Shown: positions 54,359-64,000 of the stretch, piece by piece
How the letters are laid out: each line of letters begins with the position of its first letter
Position numbering within the stretch: the stretch's first letter is position 1
Origin: Metaphire vulgaris
Lineage: Eukaryota > Annelida > Clitellata > Crassiclitellata > Megascolecidae
Length of the DNA stretch: 64,000 nucleotides
NCBI GenBank assembly: GCA_018105865.1
Contig: CM030861.1
Span: forward strand, 12,779,015 to 12,843,014
Direction: 5' to 3'
Notes under the pieces: generated by a model
What the model was told of the DNA's origin: nothing
The model's input: only the letters and a program-made list of their open reading frames with translations
Databases searched by the model: none
Position numbers and translations under genes: made by a program

Positions 54359-54551
54359 ATACTGCCACTTTGACTTTAATTGCGACATTGTAATATATTT
54401 CAGTGATGCGGCCTATTCTTGGCTACGTCACTCTTATGAAAAAAGGTCAACGAATGTTAAAATGAGTGCGTTGAAGGGGACCAGAGTTGAAATCTTCTAG
54501 TGCAATATTCGCCCAAAATGAGGGACTGATCAACTAAGGCAGTCTAAAGGA

Positions 54552-54767
54552 CAGTGGCGTCGCTAGGGTTGGTGTCACCCAGTGCGGTGGTAAAATCGTG
54601 GTGTCACCCATTTAGACTTGGGACTTCTTCTAAATCTTCCTTATTTTTCCTTCTCAAATGCCGTGACAACTGACAAGCAAAAAAGGTCGCCCTTGTTGGG
54701 TCCCCCCCTAGGTGGTGTCACCCGGTGCGGTCCGCACCCCCTCCGCACCCCCCTCGCGACGCCACTG
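54552..54767. mobile_element. CAGTGGCGTCGCT MITE with 8-bp target duplication
   Basis: Ends CAGTGGCGTCGCTAGGG and CGCGACGCCACTG. Flanks CTAAAGGA and CTAAGGGA (7 of 8). It directly precedes the BIR2 fragment. Confidence 0.75.
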
Positions 54768-54784
54768 CTAAGGGATACAACCAG

Positions 54785-54973
54785 ACACAGAAAGGTAGAT
54801 TGTTTCTGAATAGGAATGCTTCTACCGTCGACAGAACTCATCCTGATTTCCGCGTGCTTCGAGACGAGAAGCAGCGCCTGAGTACCGTCTACGATTGGCC
54901 TTCCAGTGCAAACGCCAATCCACTTTTAACAGTAGACATTGGACTTCGATGTTTAAATCAGATCCCATTCTGA
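54785..54973 (+). pseudogene. Orphan N-terminal half of IAP B BIR2
   Basis: Reads NRNASTVDRTHPDFRVLRDE, then RLSTVYDWPSSANANP, nearly the same as IAP B at 38783-38905, then diverges just before the zinc-binding part and stops at 54971-54973. Lies 70 bases upstream of the locus F start. A duplicated, truncated exon piece. Confidence 0.85.
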
Positions 54974-55042
54974 AGCTGAACAATTTAACCAGCGAATCTT
55001 CATTCTGATCTTCAGCATTTTATTATTACTTGTTTTAAAAAC

Positions 55043-56900
55043 ATGGATCTGTCTAAGGAACTGGTTAGATTGGCCACGTATGTCTTATGGCCCAATGATG
55101 CCAAAATTAGTCCATTGTCACTGGCAAGAGCCGGATTCTTCTATGTCGGAAACGAGGACGAAGTGGAATGCTTCCAGTGCAAGATCCGCCTAAAAGGATG
55201 GACTGAGGAACACGATCCTGTGACAAGACATCGACAGGAGGCGCCACACTGTCCGCTTTGGAGCGGACATTCAGTTGTACCTCAACCGTTGGAGACCAAC
55301 CGTTTGCATGCAAACGGGGCGAGCTCATTATTAGGAGCCGCAGCAGCTGATCAGGTAATTAAATCAAATGCTCAATGCCATTCTTTGGACGCGCAGGCCT
55401 AAGCCATGAATTTTTATTTGAAAAGTAAGCATGTATGCATGGCCTATAAGCAGTATATTCTGTGTATTTTAACGCCTATTCTGATATCTATTGGTCCTCC
55501 AGAATTCCAATGCCTGTTCTAAAAATTACTAAGATGTGAATGAATTTTTCTGGACTCTGTTCATCTGAAGCAGCAGAGAAAGTAATGTTGATAGCCTAAA
55601 CAAGGGGTGTTCTAATAGATTTGCGTCAATTGTACGTATACTTGTAGGTGATAGGCCTATTTGCAAAGGAAACCTATGGGACTGCATGCAGACAGGGGGA
55701 CATCCGAACACAGACGGGAGCTATCAGCCATGAAAGACTTCACAGAGTTATTGCCGTGATTGACAATAGATACTCAATTGAAGGTAAGACACTTTAATTA
55801 ATACAGTCTTGTATAGAAATTATCATCTTTAGTCCTTTATTCGGTAACTGCATGCGATATTTGATTTGGTTATTTGACTTTTCTTGCTGATCAAGTTAAG
55901 AAAAACTTCACGATGGTTATCAAAGCTAGTTCTGCAGTTACGAATTCGTTCAATCAATCAATAATAACTCCTATAGAGAATAGAATCTGCGGATAGCTCC
56001 CTTGACCATTTTTTTACTCGTCGGAGATTTTTTACTCGAAAATATCGACGTCTCTTCCCCTATTCCCGGACCCTGGCTATACGCCGTCGTGCATTGTACA
56101 GCGATGATTTTGCATTTGAAATTATTGTTTTACTTATTGTAAAGTGGAAGACGCTTCCGACATCCAATGGCCTCCCGATCCACGCGTTCACTCCGAAGAG
56201 GCGGCGCCTGTAGCGTCAACTGGAGATGCAGCCTTGAGTTTGGGCGCCGCATCTGCCGACCAAGTAGACGACAATTCCATCCCTTCTGGAGATTCGACAC
56301 CGTCAGAAAACTCCAGTAAGTGCAGCTATCGCGTATTTACGTTCTAAACTCGTATAGGGCATAGTTTCACAGAATATTGAATATTTCTGGACCATGCAAT
56401 GGATGTTTCCGACTTTCTGAGCACTATTTTTTAAAGTATGTAGAAGAAGAAAGACAGTTATAGTAAAAGACCAGTAATTTTCTTCAGTGTCCGTGATTTA
56501 AAAAGTCCATCAGCATGTTAGTCTACATGCAAGTAAAGAGATTTTGTATTGTAAGTTATTGTAGGCTTTAGTGAGTTCCAGAATTATTTGCAATGCGTCA
56601 GCATTGAGGAGATGCGCTTCCAATATAAGCGCTAATTATTGAAAAGCACGTTCTTCGCGAATGCATAATTTCTATACAGTACATCCATCTACCTGCTTGT
56701 CTTTAGACTACAATTGTTTAGTCCTAGTAATACGGCTCTCTCGGAAAGCCATCAAAGATTAAACAGTAGCCTACAGATATTTAAATGCATCAGTGTACAG
56801 TTGGCAGCTGTAGGATTGTAAATTATATCGGTTGCATCAAAGTGGTGGTTTTTGACAGGAAAGAAGAAGAGGAAGAAGAAAAGAAGATGAGGTCGATTGC
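55043..56900 (+). CDS. Locus F: RING-less IAP paralog (BIR, partial UBA, basic tail), ~216 aa
   Basis: Exons 55043-55354, 55648-55783, 56145-56315 and 56869-56900 join in frame (phases 0, 1, 1) with good GT-AG sites. Exon 1 begins MDLSKELVRLATYVLWPND and has a complete BIR (C-x2-C-x16-H-x6-C), about 93% identical by eye to BIR1 of IAP B. The linker after it (QPLETNRLHANG) matches the linker after BIR2 in IAP B (QPLQIIPSHANG), so the exon is a BIR1/post-BIR2 fusion. Exon 2 ends HRVIAVIDNRYSIE, like the end of the UBA first exon; the GDDFPNA part is missing. Exon 3 is acidic/Ser-rich. Exon 4 gives RKKKRKKKRR then TGA, the counterpart of the Lys-rich exon of IAP B. No RING follows before IAP C. 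It could act as a BIR-only decoy or be a fading pseudogene. Confidence 0.72.
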
Positions 56901-57703
56901 ACTAAAGCTTGCTTCTGGAGAAATCTATGCCAAAACTAACTTCACATAATTATATGCATGCCTTCCTAATATGTATCTATACACCCAGCTTCTTATTGTA
57001 TCCATAGTCGTTAGTACCCTTGCTGACATAATATGAAACCTTAAATAACCCGTTTTTTCTAGAAAGATAAGTAACCTTAGATGACCTTTGAAAACCTTAA
57101 AGTTTCTACGAAGACCAGGATTAGAGGTTTGTTCAACTGTTTGAATATGAATTGAAACATATGAACTGATCATAGTTGTTCGTAACGTTGTCTTGCAATG
57201 ACTATTTGCTACAGTAACGCTGGATAAGCTAATATACTCAACTCCCTAGCTATTAAGCTACTTACTTCAGCAGAAATGTGACGTCATAATCATCATAGAC
57301 TATCAAAATTACTGTAGTCAATAAGTAACAAAAAACTTTAATGTTAATGTTGAAAAGTAAAAGTAATTTAGAAATTCAATTTACGTTTGAAAAAGGTAAA
57401 TATAACCTTAGATTATCCTATTTTTTTCTTCAAAATCGTAAGTAACCTTAGACAACGTTGCGAACAACTATATTGATTGTATCTATTATCCATATTCTAT
57501 TATCTATTCCAGAGCTAAGCTTTTATATTCAATGTAGGCAACAATATTATTGAATCAATGTGATTTTCTTTCTCAATCAAGGATGTATAACGTAGCACAA
57601 CATTGCACAGCGCCAATTTGACTGTTCAATCATGCATGTTTTATGGGGATCACTGACGTGTTTCAAATTTCCTATCAATGGCCAGCGATTTACCCGCATT
57701 CAC

Positions 57704-59424
57704 TCATGACAAAAAGGTTTTGACAGTTCCTCGAATGGAAGTCCGGCAGACGACGCAGTCTTTAAGACGAGGCGAGCACCTGTCACAGCACACAAGGTGA
57801 CCACACGGCAGAAACACGGTATTCACTTCCGCTTCCTTGCACACCTTGCACGTTCGAGAATCGCGTAGTCTTTGGTTTTCATCCGAGTATTCTAGTTTTC
57901 CTGCAAGAAAACAAGAAAATAACCTTTAAAGCACATTGATTCTTCAAAATACGAATACATTTTTAACCGACGATAAAACCAACATTCTGACGAGCCAGAT
58001 GCGTCTCTACAGGGGACTCGGACCCTCTGTTGAATTCCCACCCCCAATGGCCCCCTTTACTGTAGTGCATTCGTTCTAAGCAACTATCCTAGTCGAGGTT
58101 TATGAAAAATAGCTGGTTCCTTTGCTTAGAAACTATCACATCAACAGCCCCCCCCCACTTGCCAACTCCTGGAGCCGCCACTGAGACGAGCACTGTGATA
58201 AATTATAAATGCCGATTTAATGGAGAATGTACACTTTCACGATTGAATCAATGTGTCTATATACAGTAGAACTTCGATATAACGGACTCAGTTATAACGT
58301 ATACTCGACTAGCCTACAACGTACCGCAATGTACAGTCCCGTGCGATGCGCTACCGTATTGGGTGGTTTTGAATATGAAGTGCCTCGAATATAACGTACT
58401 AAATTTTACAACTCAGCTAAGTACGTTATAACGAAGTTCTACTGTAGTATATAATTCGACGTATGGACACATATATTTGAAGGTATTACCTTTTGGTGAT
58501 GATGATTCAGCTGACAGGGTGTTGTCAAGCTCGGTTGCTACGCTGGAATTGACGGTAATTGAAGCGGCATGAGTGATGGAGTGACCAGCATGTGGAGGGG
58601 CAGTGGGTTGTGGGTCATTTAGTGCGAATATTGCACTCAAAAGAGCTTCAGCGTTCGGAAAATCATCTCCTGTAATTGAAATCAGTGCTAACGCTAAATC
58701 GCATATGAGTGAAATTCTTCATAAAAGATACATGTAATGCGTATGGAAATATTTATTCTGGCCAAATAACCTTTATGCAAATAGTTTTTACATGTAAAAG
58801 AATTTTTGCAGTAGTCATACATAAACAAAAATTCATGATGTAACTATCAAAATTTCAGACCATCCATGAAGATCATAGATAAACTGTATTGTTATCACCG
58901 AAAATGACGGCTAAGAAGTGTCCTACATACTCAACTGGATTAATTACTGTTTGCACAGAGATCGTAAGGACAATTTGAAGCAAAACGAGAGATGATAATT
59001 ATGAGGAACATTGGAGGACTAACCTGTGCTCTTTAGTTGATTTTCTATGACCTGTCTGACCAGATTGCTTTCATATCCCATGTTCAGAATCGTCCTAACT
59101 GATGGCGTATCCATTCTGGCCTTCACTTCCCTCGGATCGATTCTGAATGCAACAGCGTCCGCCGTCTAGAAAATTATGAATTCCACCTTAAACAACTCTA
59201 TAAATATAGGCATCTAGATTGAGTCCTAACCAGGGTGCTATTTGTGACCTGGAGCAGTGGGGATATGTCGAGCTTGGGGATGTAGTTGTTGGGAAATGTA
59301 GCAGGGGGGATGCAGTTGGGCAGTTGGGGGGAGAGATCCCCCTTTCCCCTACAAATCGCGCCCTGGTCCTAACAGTTAAAACATTCATCATTTTTCACAA
59401 TACTACGTATATGTATATACTACG

Positions 59425-59480
<56 letters not shown>

Positions 59481-60920
59481 GTTGGGTCCACCATGGGTTG
59501 GATTGGGTCAGAAGTTTCCATGTTATGGTGAGTTTGGCTGGCCACATAACCTACAGTATTTTATTGATTAATCTTCTACGGGCATTATTACTGGTTTAAG
59601 AAATTGTAGTTATACGATTGGGTTGGGTCAAGTAACCCTATTGCTTTCGTGGGTTTGGTTGGGTCTGAATCATGATGGGTTGGGTTGGATTTTTAAACAA
59701 TGAATCCATGTTTATGTCTGAATGTGATACATTTAATTTTATAGTTACCGTTACGTTTTGATATCTCGGTTCCGGCGATGATTGGACAGTTTTCAGATGA
59801 GCGCAGTCTTTATACCATCTCCTGTGTTCTGTCCACGGACAATCTCCCAGTTCCCAATCTCTCAGATTACCGCCACATTGAAAGCACCGTACTTTATCTC
59901 CGGGACCTGTACGGTTATATATTAGATAAAACTGAAACACCTTTGCAAGTCAATAGATAGCAAGACAAATCATTTTATTGGGGCTAAACCTCACAATAGC
60001 TGTTGAAATCTCATGATTGAATGACCTAGATCCCTGCTTGGCAAATATACGTGGTATTTATTGAACGCGGAAGTCACCGCGACGTTACCAAATGCAAGAA
60101 ATGTTTGACTAAAGTAATCAAGTGTGTGTTAGACAAATATTTGCTTGCAGAATTTCTTTAATAAGGAAGTCGTTTGGTAAGCATGGGTCGTGTAAGAAAT
60201 GTATTTTTGAGTAGTAGACTATTCTTACCAACGAAAAACCAGCCAGCTTCCGCCAAATTCTCTGCAGTTTGTCCTTGCGGAGTTATACCCCTCCTGAATG
60301 ACTCAATTCTATCTGTCAGCCTTGAATACTGTGGGTACTTTGGTAGTTCATTCGACTGGATAGCTGCTGTTGCCTGAAAAGCGATATCAGAACAATTGGC
60401 TTATAATTATTTGTAACAAATAACGCCAATACGAATCCATATTTTCTCAGAGAACTTAGACTATATTGGTTTAACATAGAATGATAGTTTTCAAACCTTT
60501 CTTATAGCAAATATATCTGAAAAATAATGGCAAAAACGTCAAATTTTAGCTTACCAACTCCTCGAGCATTGATGTTGATGGTTCAGCCACATGTTGCGTC
60601 GATGGTAAGTTCGGAATAGAAACGCTGTCTGTGACTAATGTTCCTTTAGAAGAATTCGAATCGCGATTGTGCCCCATGCATTGCTTATGACTTGCTGTTC
60701 CATTGTTGACGAATTTACACCTCGGTGACAACCGGCGGTGTTTCTCCGCTGGAGATTCGCTCCACTTCCAGCCATCGAGCGAGACAGAACACGCGGAACA
60801 GATCACACCATCTCCATTCCCTGAATAATAGAACCCTTCTCTTGCAAGGGCGAAGACCTCGGCCTCGGCATCGCTTGGCCATCTGGAGAAAGTTGCTATT
60901 CGAGCCAATTCACTAGTCAT
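57704..60920 (-). CDS. IAP C: two-BIR, UBA, RING inhibitor-of-apoptosis protein, 393 aa
   Basis: Exons on the minus strand: 60920-60555, 60373-60229, 59906-59755, 59165-59024, 58669-58490, 57900-57704; phases fit throughout and give 394 codons with an intact frame. The start is the ATG at 60920 (MTSELARIATFSRWPSD). BIR1 is in exon 1 (CSACSVSLDGW). BIR2 is split over exons 2-3 (AEAGWFFV, then GDKVRCFQCGGNLRDW), and both BIRs keep C-x2-C-x16-H-x6-C. UBA spans exons 4-5 (DTPSVRTILNMGYESN; GDDFPNAEALLSAIFA). The RING in exon 6 (TCKVCKEAEVNTVFLPCGH) ends TVKTFLS, like IAP B. It lacks the IAP B poly-Ser and Lys-rich exons. TATATA lies ~35 bases before the ATG, too close to be a clear promoter. Of the IAPs here it has the cleanest complete reading frame. 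Confidence 0.93.
58264..58444. mobile_element. Pogo-like MITE, complete, 181 bp
   Basis: Termini CAGTAGAACTTCGATATAAC and GTTATAACGAAGTTCTACTG with TA on each side. Reference copy for 1128, 17697 and 31245. In the last intron of IAP C. Confidence 0.87.
59425..59476. repeat. (AT)n microsatellite
   Basis: About 50 bases of AT in the IAP C intron before the UBA exons. Confidence 0.97.
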
Positions 60921-60960
60921 TGTTACCGTATATACTAACTCTAATTTCAATCACTATATA

Positions 60961-61690
60961 GGGCCTACAGTACTTAGCGTATTCTATAATAATATACGTG
61001 AAGCCTACTTCTAATATTGCACAGTCATGCAAAGACTTAGGCCTAATATAATACAGACAGCCTTGCGAAAGATTTATATCAGTCCAAAATTGATTTAACT
61101 AAAGGTATGAAAACTTAGTATTAATTTGTTAGCTTAAGTAATATGTCGGAATTTATTATAAATTTTGATAAATCTTCTCGAAGTTACTATATCCGTCTAA
61201 GAACTTTCGTTATCGGTTTCAGTTTCGGATTTCGTCTTTCGGTTTCGGGCGTTTGCAAAGTCGAATCTGTATTCGCATAAAGAAAAATTCATCGAAGTTT
61301 AGCAGCTGAGTCCGAGAATTGTAGTAGGCGCTACGTTGCGTTGCGTTAGCAGCGTTCTTTTCGCGACAGCTTTGCCTCTTGAAGTTTGAGAATCGGGGTT
61401 TTTCACAGGTTGTGGCCGACATCATGTCTCCATTGAAACGTGGACATCTTCAACGCTGAAAATGAAATCACCACTTCTATTTTGCGCTTGGCGTCTAAAA
61501 AGTTACAGCCACTATCCGAATCTTCTGTGTCTTCAAAACTTTCATCGATCTGTTATAAGTCATGCTATAGAAAATATTATTATCAAAACTACTGTTAGGC
61601 CAATAGTCTAGGTCCTTGGGTACTTAAGTAACCCGCGGAAATACCAGAATCGAAGTATTTTACGCTAGTTTTTGCCTAAGGCCTATATGC
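60961..61690. other. Upstream flank of IAP C, no gene seen
   Basis: AT-rich. Open frames are short and unconvincing. Two TAGGCCTA-type motifs. Confidence 0.5.
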
Positions 61691-61701
61691 CTACACACTT
61701 G

Positions 61702-61894
61702 CAGTGGCGGCTCCACCGGGGGGGCCAGGGGGGCCCGTGCCCCCTATTGAGTGGCTGGCCCCCCAGAACCCCCCAGTTGGGACGCTACGCTATACTTAAT
61801 GCCACATACATTAAACAACAAATGGTTGGCCCCCCATGATTAGAAGTTGCCACCCCAACGGCCCCCCACTTGCCAAATCCTAGAGCCGCCACTG
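61702..61894 (-). mobile_element. CAGTGGCGGCTC MITE with perfect 8-bp target duplication
   Basis: Reverse-oriented copy flanked by CACACTTG at 61694-61701 and 61895-61902. Confidence 0.93.
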
Positions 61895-61902
61895 CACACT
61901 TG

Positions 61903-62595
61903 TAAGCACAAAACTAACACTGAAACTTTCCTACTGTACCATCTTGAATCATATGATCTGCCTCGTGATCTGGCATGTGCCGAATACACAGTAGGCGTAC
62001 GTGACGGATTAGGATAAAAATACTGCACTTTGCTTGTTTAATTGCTAAGTCGTGAGCAGTTTCACGGTCCAAACTGATTGCTGTCCTTTAACACTGTCCT
62101 CTCTCTTGTCCTTCCACTCTTTGCTGAAGACATTGAATCCTTAAGACATTTCCCCAAGTCACCTGCACACGAACTCAACCTCCTCATAGAATATAGCTGG
62201 AGCCTAGGATACAGGCCTACCATTTTAGTTGTTCCTAACGCTTTCACAATTGTTACAAGCGAAGTAACTGATATATTATTCATAAATCGTCTGCTTGAAA
62301 TTTCCAGTTTAGGCCTAATATAAATTACGCTAGTCTTCGTTCTGTACCTGATATAAGCACAACCAACAACTTTCATTTTATCGGAGTCATCTAAATTGTA
62401 ACCGATACTAGAAACTTCTGATGCTCTGGAGCTGTGGCGTTAGAATATAAGGCCCAATGTATGCGCAGTTTACATGTAAATGCGCCATTGCTAGGATAAT
62501 AGGCTACTTGAATCTAAAGAAGGGATAAATATTGCGAACTGGAGCTGCGTAGTTAGAACCTAAAACCTTCAGCAAAATTAATGCATACCCACGAC
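61903..62595. other. Gene-free stretch
   Basis: No exon, RNA or repeat recognised except scattered TAGGCCTA motifs. The 81- and 104-codon frames on opposite strands around 62070-62370 overlap each other and have no recognisable domain. Confidence 0.5.
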
Positions 62596-62752
62596 CAGGG
62601 GCGTAGCCAGGAATTTGATTTGAGTGGGTATAATGTGATGGGGGTACAAATCTTAAAACGTTGCAAATCCTAAAAACATATTAAAAACTTTAAGATAGCC
62701 TGATTTTGGTGGGTATTTATACCGATATGCCCCCGCCGTCGCTACGCCCCTG
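62596..62752 (+). mobile_element. CAGGGGCGTAGCC MITE with perfect 8-bp target duplication
   Basis: 157 bp, ends CAGGGGCGTAGCCAGGAA and GTCGCTACGCCCCTG, flanked by CCCACGAC at 62588-62595 and 62753-62760. Confidence 0.92.
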
Positions 62753-62769
62753 CCCACGACTTGAAATTA

Positions 62770-63330
62770 TTCAGTCAATTAATTACTCCAGATAAATTAA
62801 GGTAATTAATATCTTGGAGCAGGCCTATTACTTCTTAGAGCGGATGTTGAGGTGAAGTGTGTTATCTTATTTCTCTAGTCATTACAACAAGATGCAATAG
62901 GCCTATAAGGCCTATAGGCCTACTTGCAAAGTATTAGTATTAGTAGATATAGCTCCACCCAGTTCAGCGTCCGTCAAAAGACGACGGGCCTCTGGCTCCT
63001 CCTTTTTCATCCAGACATGCTATCGATCGGGCATTGGAACAGTTAAATATAGCGCAGGAAAACTCAGCCCGTTCAAAGCTTATATTTATCTTCATTATTT
63101 AAATTTGTCTGCGCAAGGAAATCCTAAGAAAAAATTCCAGCCCATGACGCACAAAACCACTGGTTTTGCCGTAAGACAACCCCCCCTTCTTTCTAATACG
63201 GCGTTTAAAATTTTAACTTCGCGAAATTCGGTGGCAAGATTAAATAGACACAATAGCGCATCTATTTGTTGGAGGGGTGGCGGGCAGGGGTAAAGTAAGA
63301 CCTAGTTCAGTAGAGTTTGGTAAAAACCTG
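62770..63330. other. Gene-free stretch
   Basis: Contains a dense TAGGCCTA cluster (62895-62922) and no supported exon. Confidence 0.5.
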
Positions 63331-63333
63331 TCA

Positions 63334-63450
63334 TTGTCATAATCATCGTCATCATCATATTAATCATCATAATCATCATAATCATAATCATCGTCGTCAT
63401 CATCATCATCCTCATCGGTCCATCATCACCGCCACCATCATCACCACCAC
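63334..63450. repeat. Imperfect (ATC)n/(ATA)n microsatellite
   Basis: Triplet-rich tract. The His-rich frame through it is an artefact. Confidence 0.9.
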
Positions 63451-63865
63451 CACTCCTTGCAGTCTATGCTTCTGCAATTCTAATGTTCGTGACCCCTCAG
63501 TGCAGCCCGATTTTATTCTGCTAGTTCCACTACGCGCGTTATAACCACGATGCATCTTACTTAATAACCACGTTCTCTGGAACATTCAGTTGTTGCTGCA
63601 GAAATCCTGCAAAGCGCCGGCTTAAACGAAGAGCAAAATGCTGCAACTTACCGTCTTTCGAACGTTAACCTTTGCGTCTGCATTGACGGTGGTTTTACAT
63701 TCATACTTATGTAAATGTTTGAGACCAAATTTGGGGGAATTCCCTAGAAGTTTTTCTGCTGGAATTTCACGCGCGGAAACCCGCTTTCTGCCCAATTGCG
63801 TTTTCACATTTATAGACTATACTTCTCAGCCTAATTGCGGCAGAAATTATGTAGTCTAAAGGACC

Positions 63866-64000
63866 ATCCATAAATGACGTCGCGCACTTAGGGGAGGAGG
63901 TTCAACTTCAAACATTTGTGACGACGGGGAAGAGGGGTAGGGTGTGGGGGGGTCCAGAAATGTGACTGCAAATAATACTAAATATTGCTATTAATACCGC
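63866..64000 (+). mobile_element. Left end of a GGACCATCCAT element, cut by the window edge
   Basis: GGACCATCCATAAATGACGT followed by G-rich sequence (GGGGAGGAGG, GTGTGGGGGGG) resembles the GGSCNGTCCATA termini at 25312 and 52292. No right end in the window. Confidence 0.45.

Overview
The window is animal nuclear DNA. It has spliced genes with GT/GC-AG introns, animal-type protein kinase D, multi-exon BIR/UBA/RING inhibitor-of-apoptosis (IAP) genes, a Tc1/mariner transposon, 5S-rRNA-derived SINEs, LINE 3' ends, many MITEs and long trinucleotide microsatellites. The recurring palindrome TAGGCCTA and LINE tails ending GCGCTATAGAAATTT suggest a marine invertebrate, possibly an echinoderm. That placement is inference; no rRNA or mitochondrial marker is present.

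Layout. 312-3518 (+): the last five exons of a protein kinase D gene. 3.5-6.6 kb: SINE and simple repeats. 6626-12250: an array of about 15 copies of a ~355-bp satellite, with two scrambled units. 12553-14118 (-): a complete, intronless, GC-rich pyruvate kinase. 15054-18655 (-): compact IAP 'A' (shortened BIR-like motif, UBA, RING). 18.7-23.7 kb: transposons, including a dead Tc1 element. 23783-26133 (+) and 28867-32222 (+): two RING genes 'D' and 'E' with long low-complexity N-terminal regions. 33907-39298 (-): IAP 'B' (three BIRs, UBA, poly-Ser, Lys-rich, RING), with one frame-breaking base. 39.3-54.5 kb: gene-poor and repeat-rich, including a 566-bp inverted repeat. 54785-56900 (+): a rearranged partial copy of IAP B ('F'), with a BIR but no RING. 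57704-60920 (-): IAP 'C' (two BIRs, UBA, RING). The rest is repeats.

The main signal is a cluster of six BIR/RING loci in about 46 kb. The exons of A, B, C and F, and most of those of D and E, keep matching intron phases, and phase 1 predominates. In this family BIR domains bind caspases or adaptor proteins, UBA binds ubiquitin and RING gives E3 ligase activity, so the likely theme is apoptosis and innate-immune signalling. Domain loss and shuffling (A, F), a frameshift (B) and dense transposon content point to recent family turnover. Exon boundaries were derived by hand from splice signals and frame continuity.
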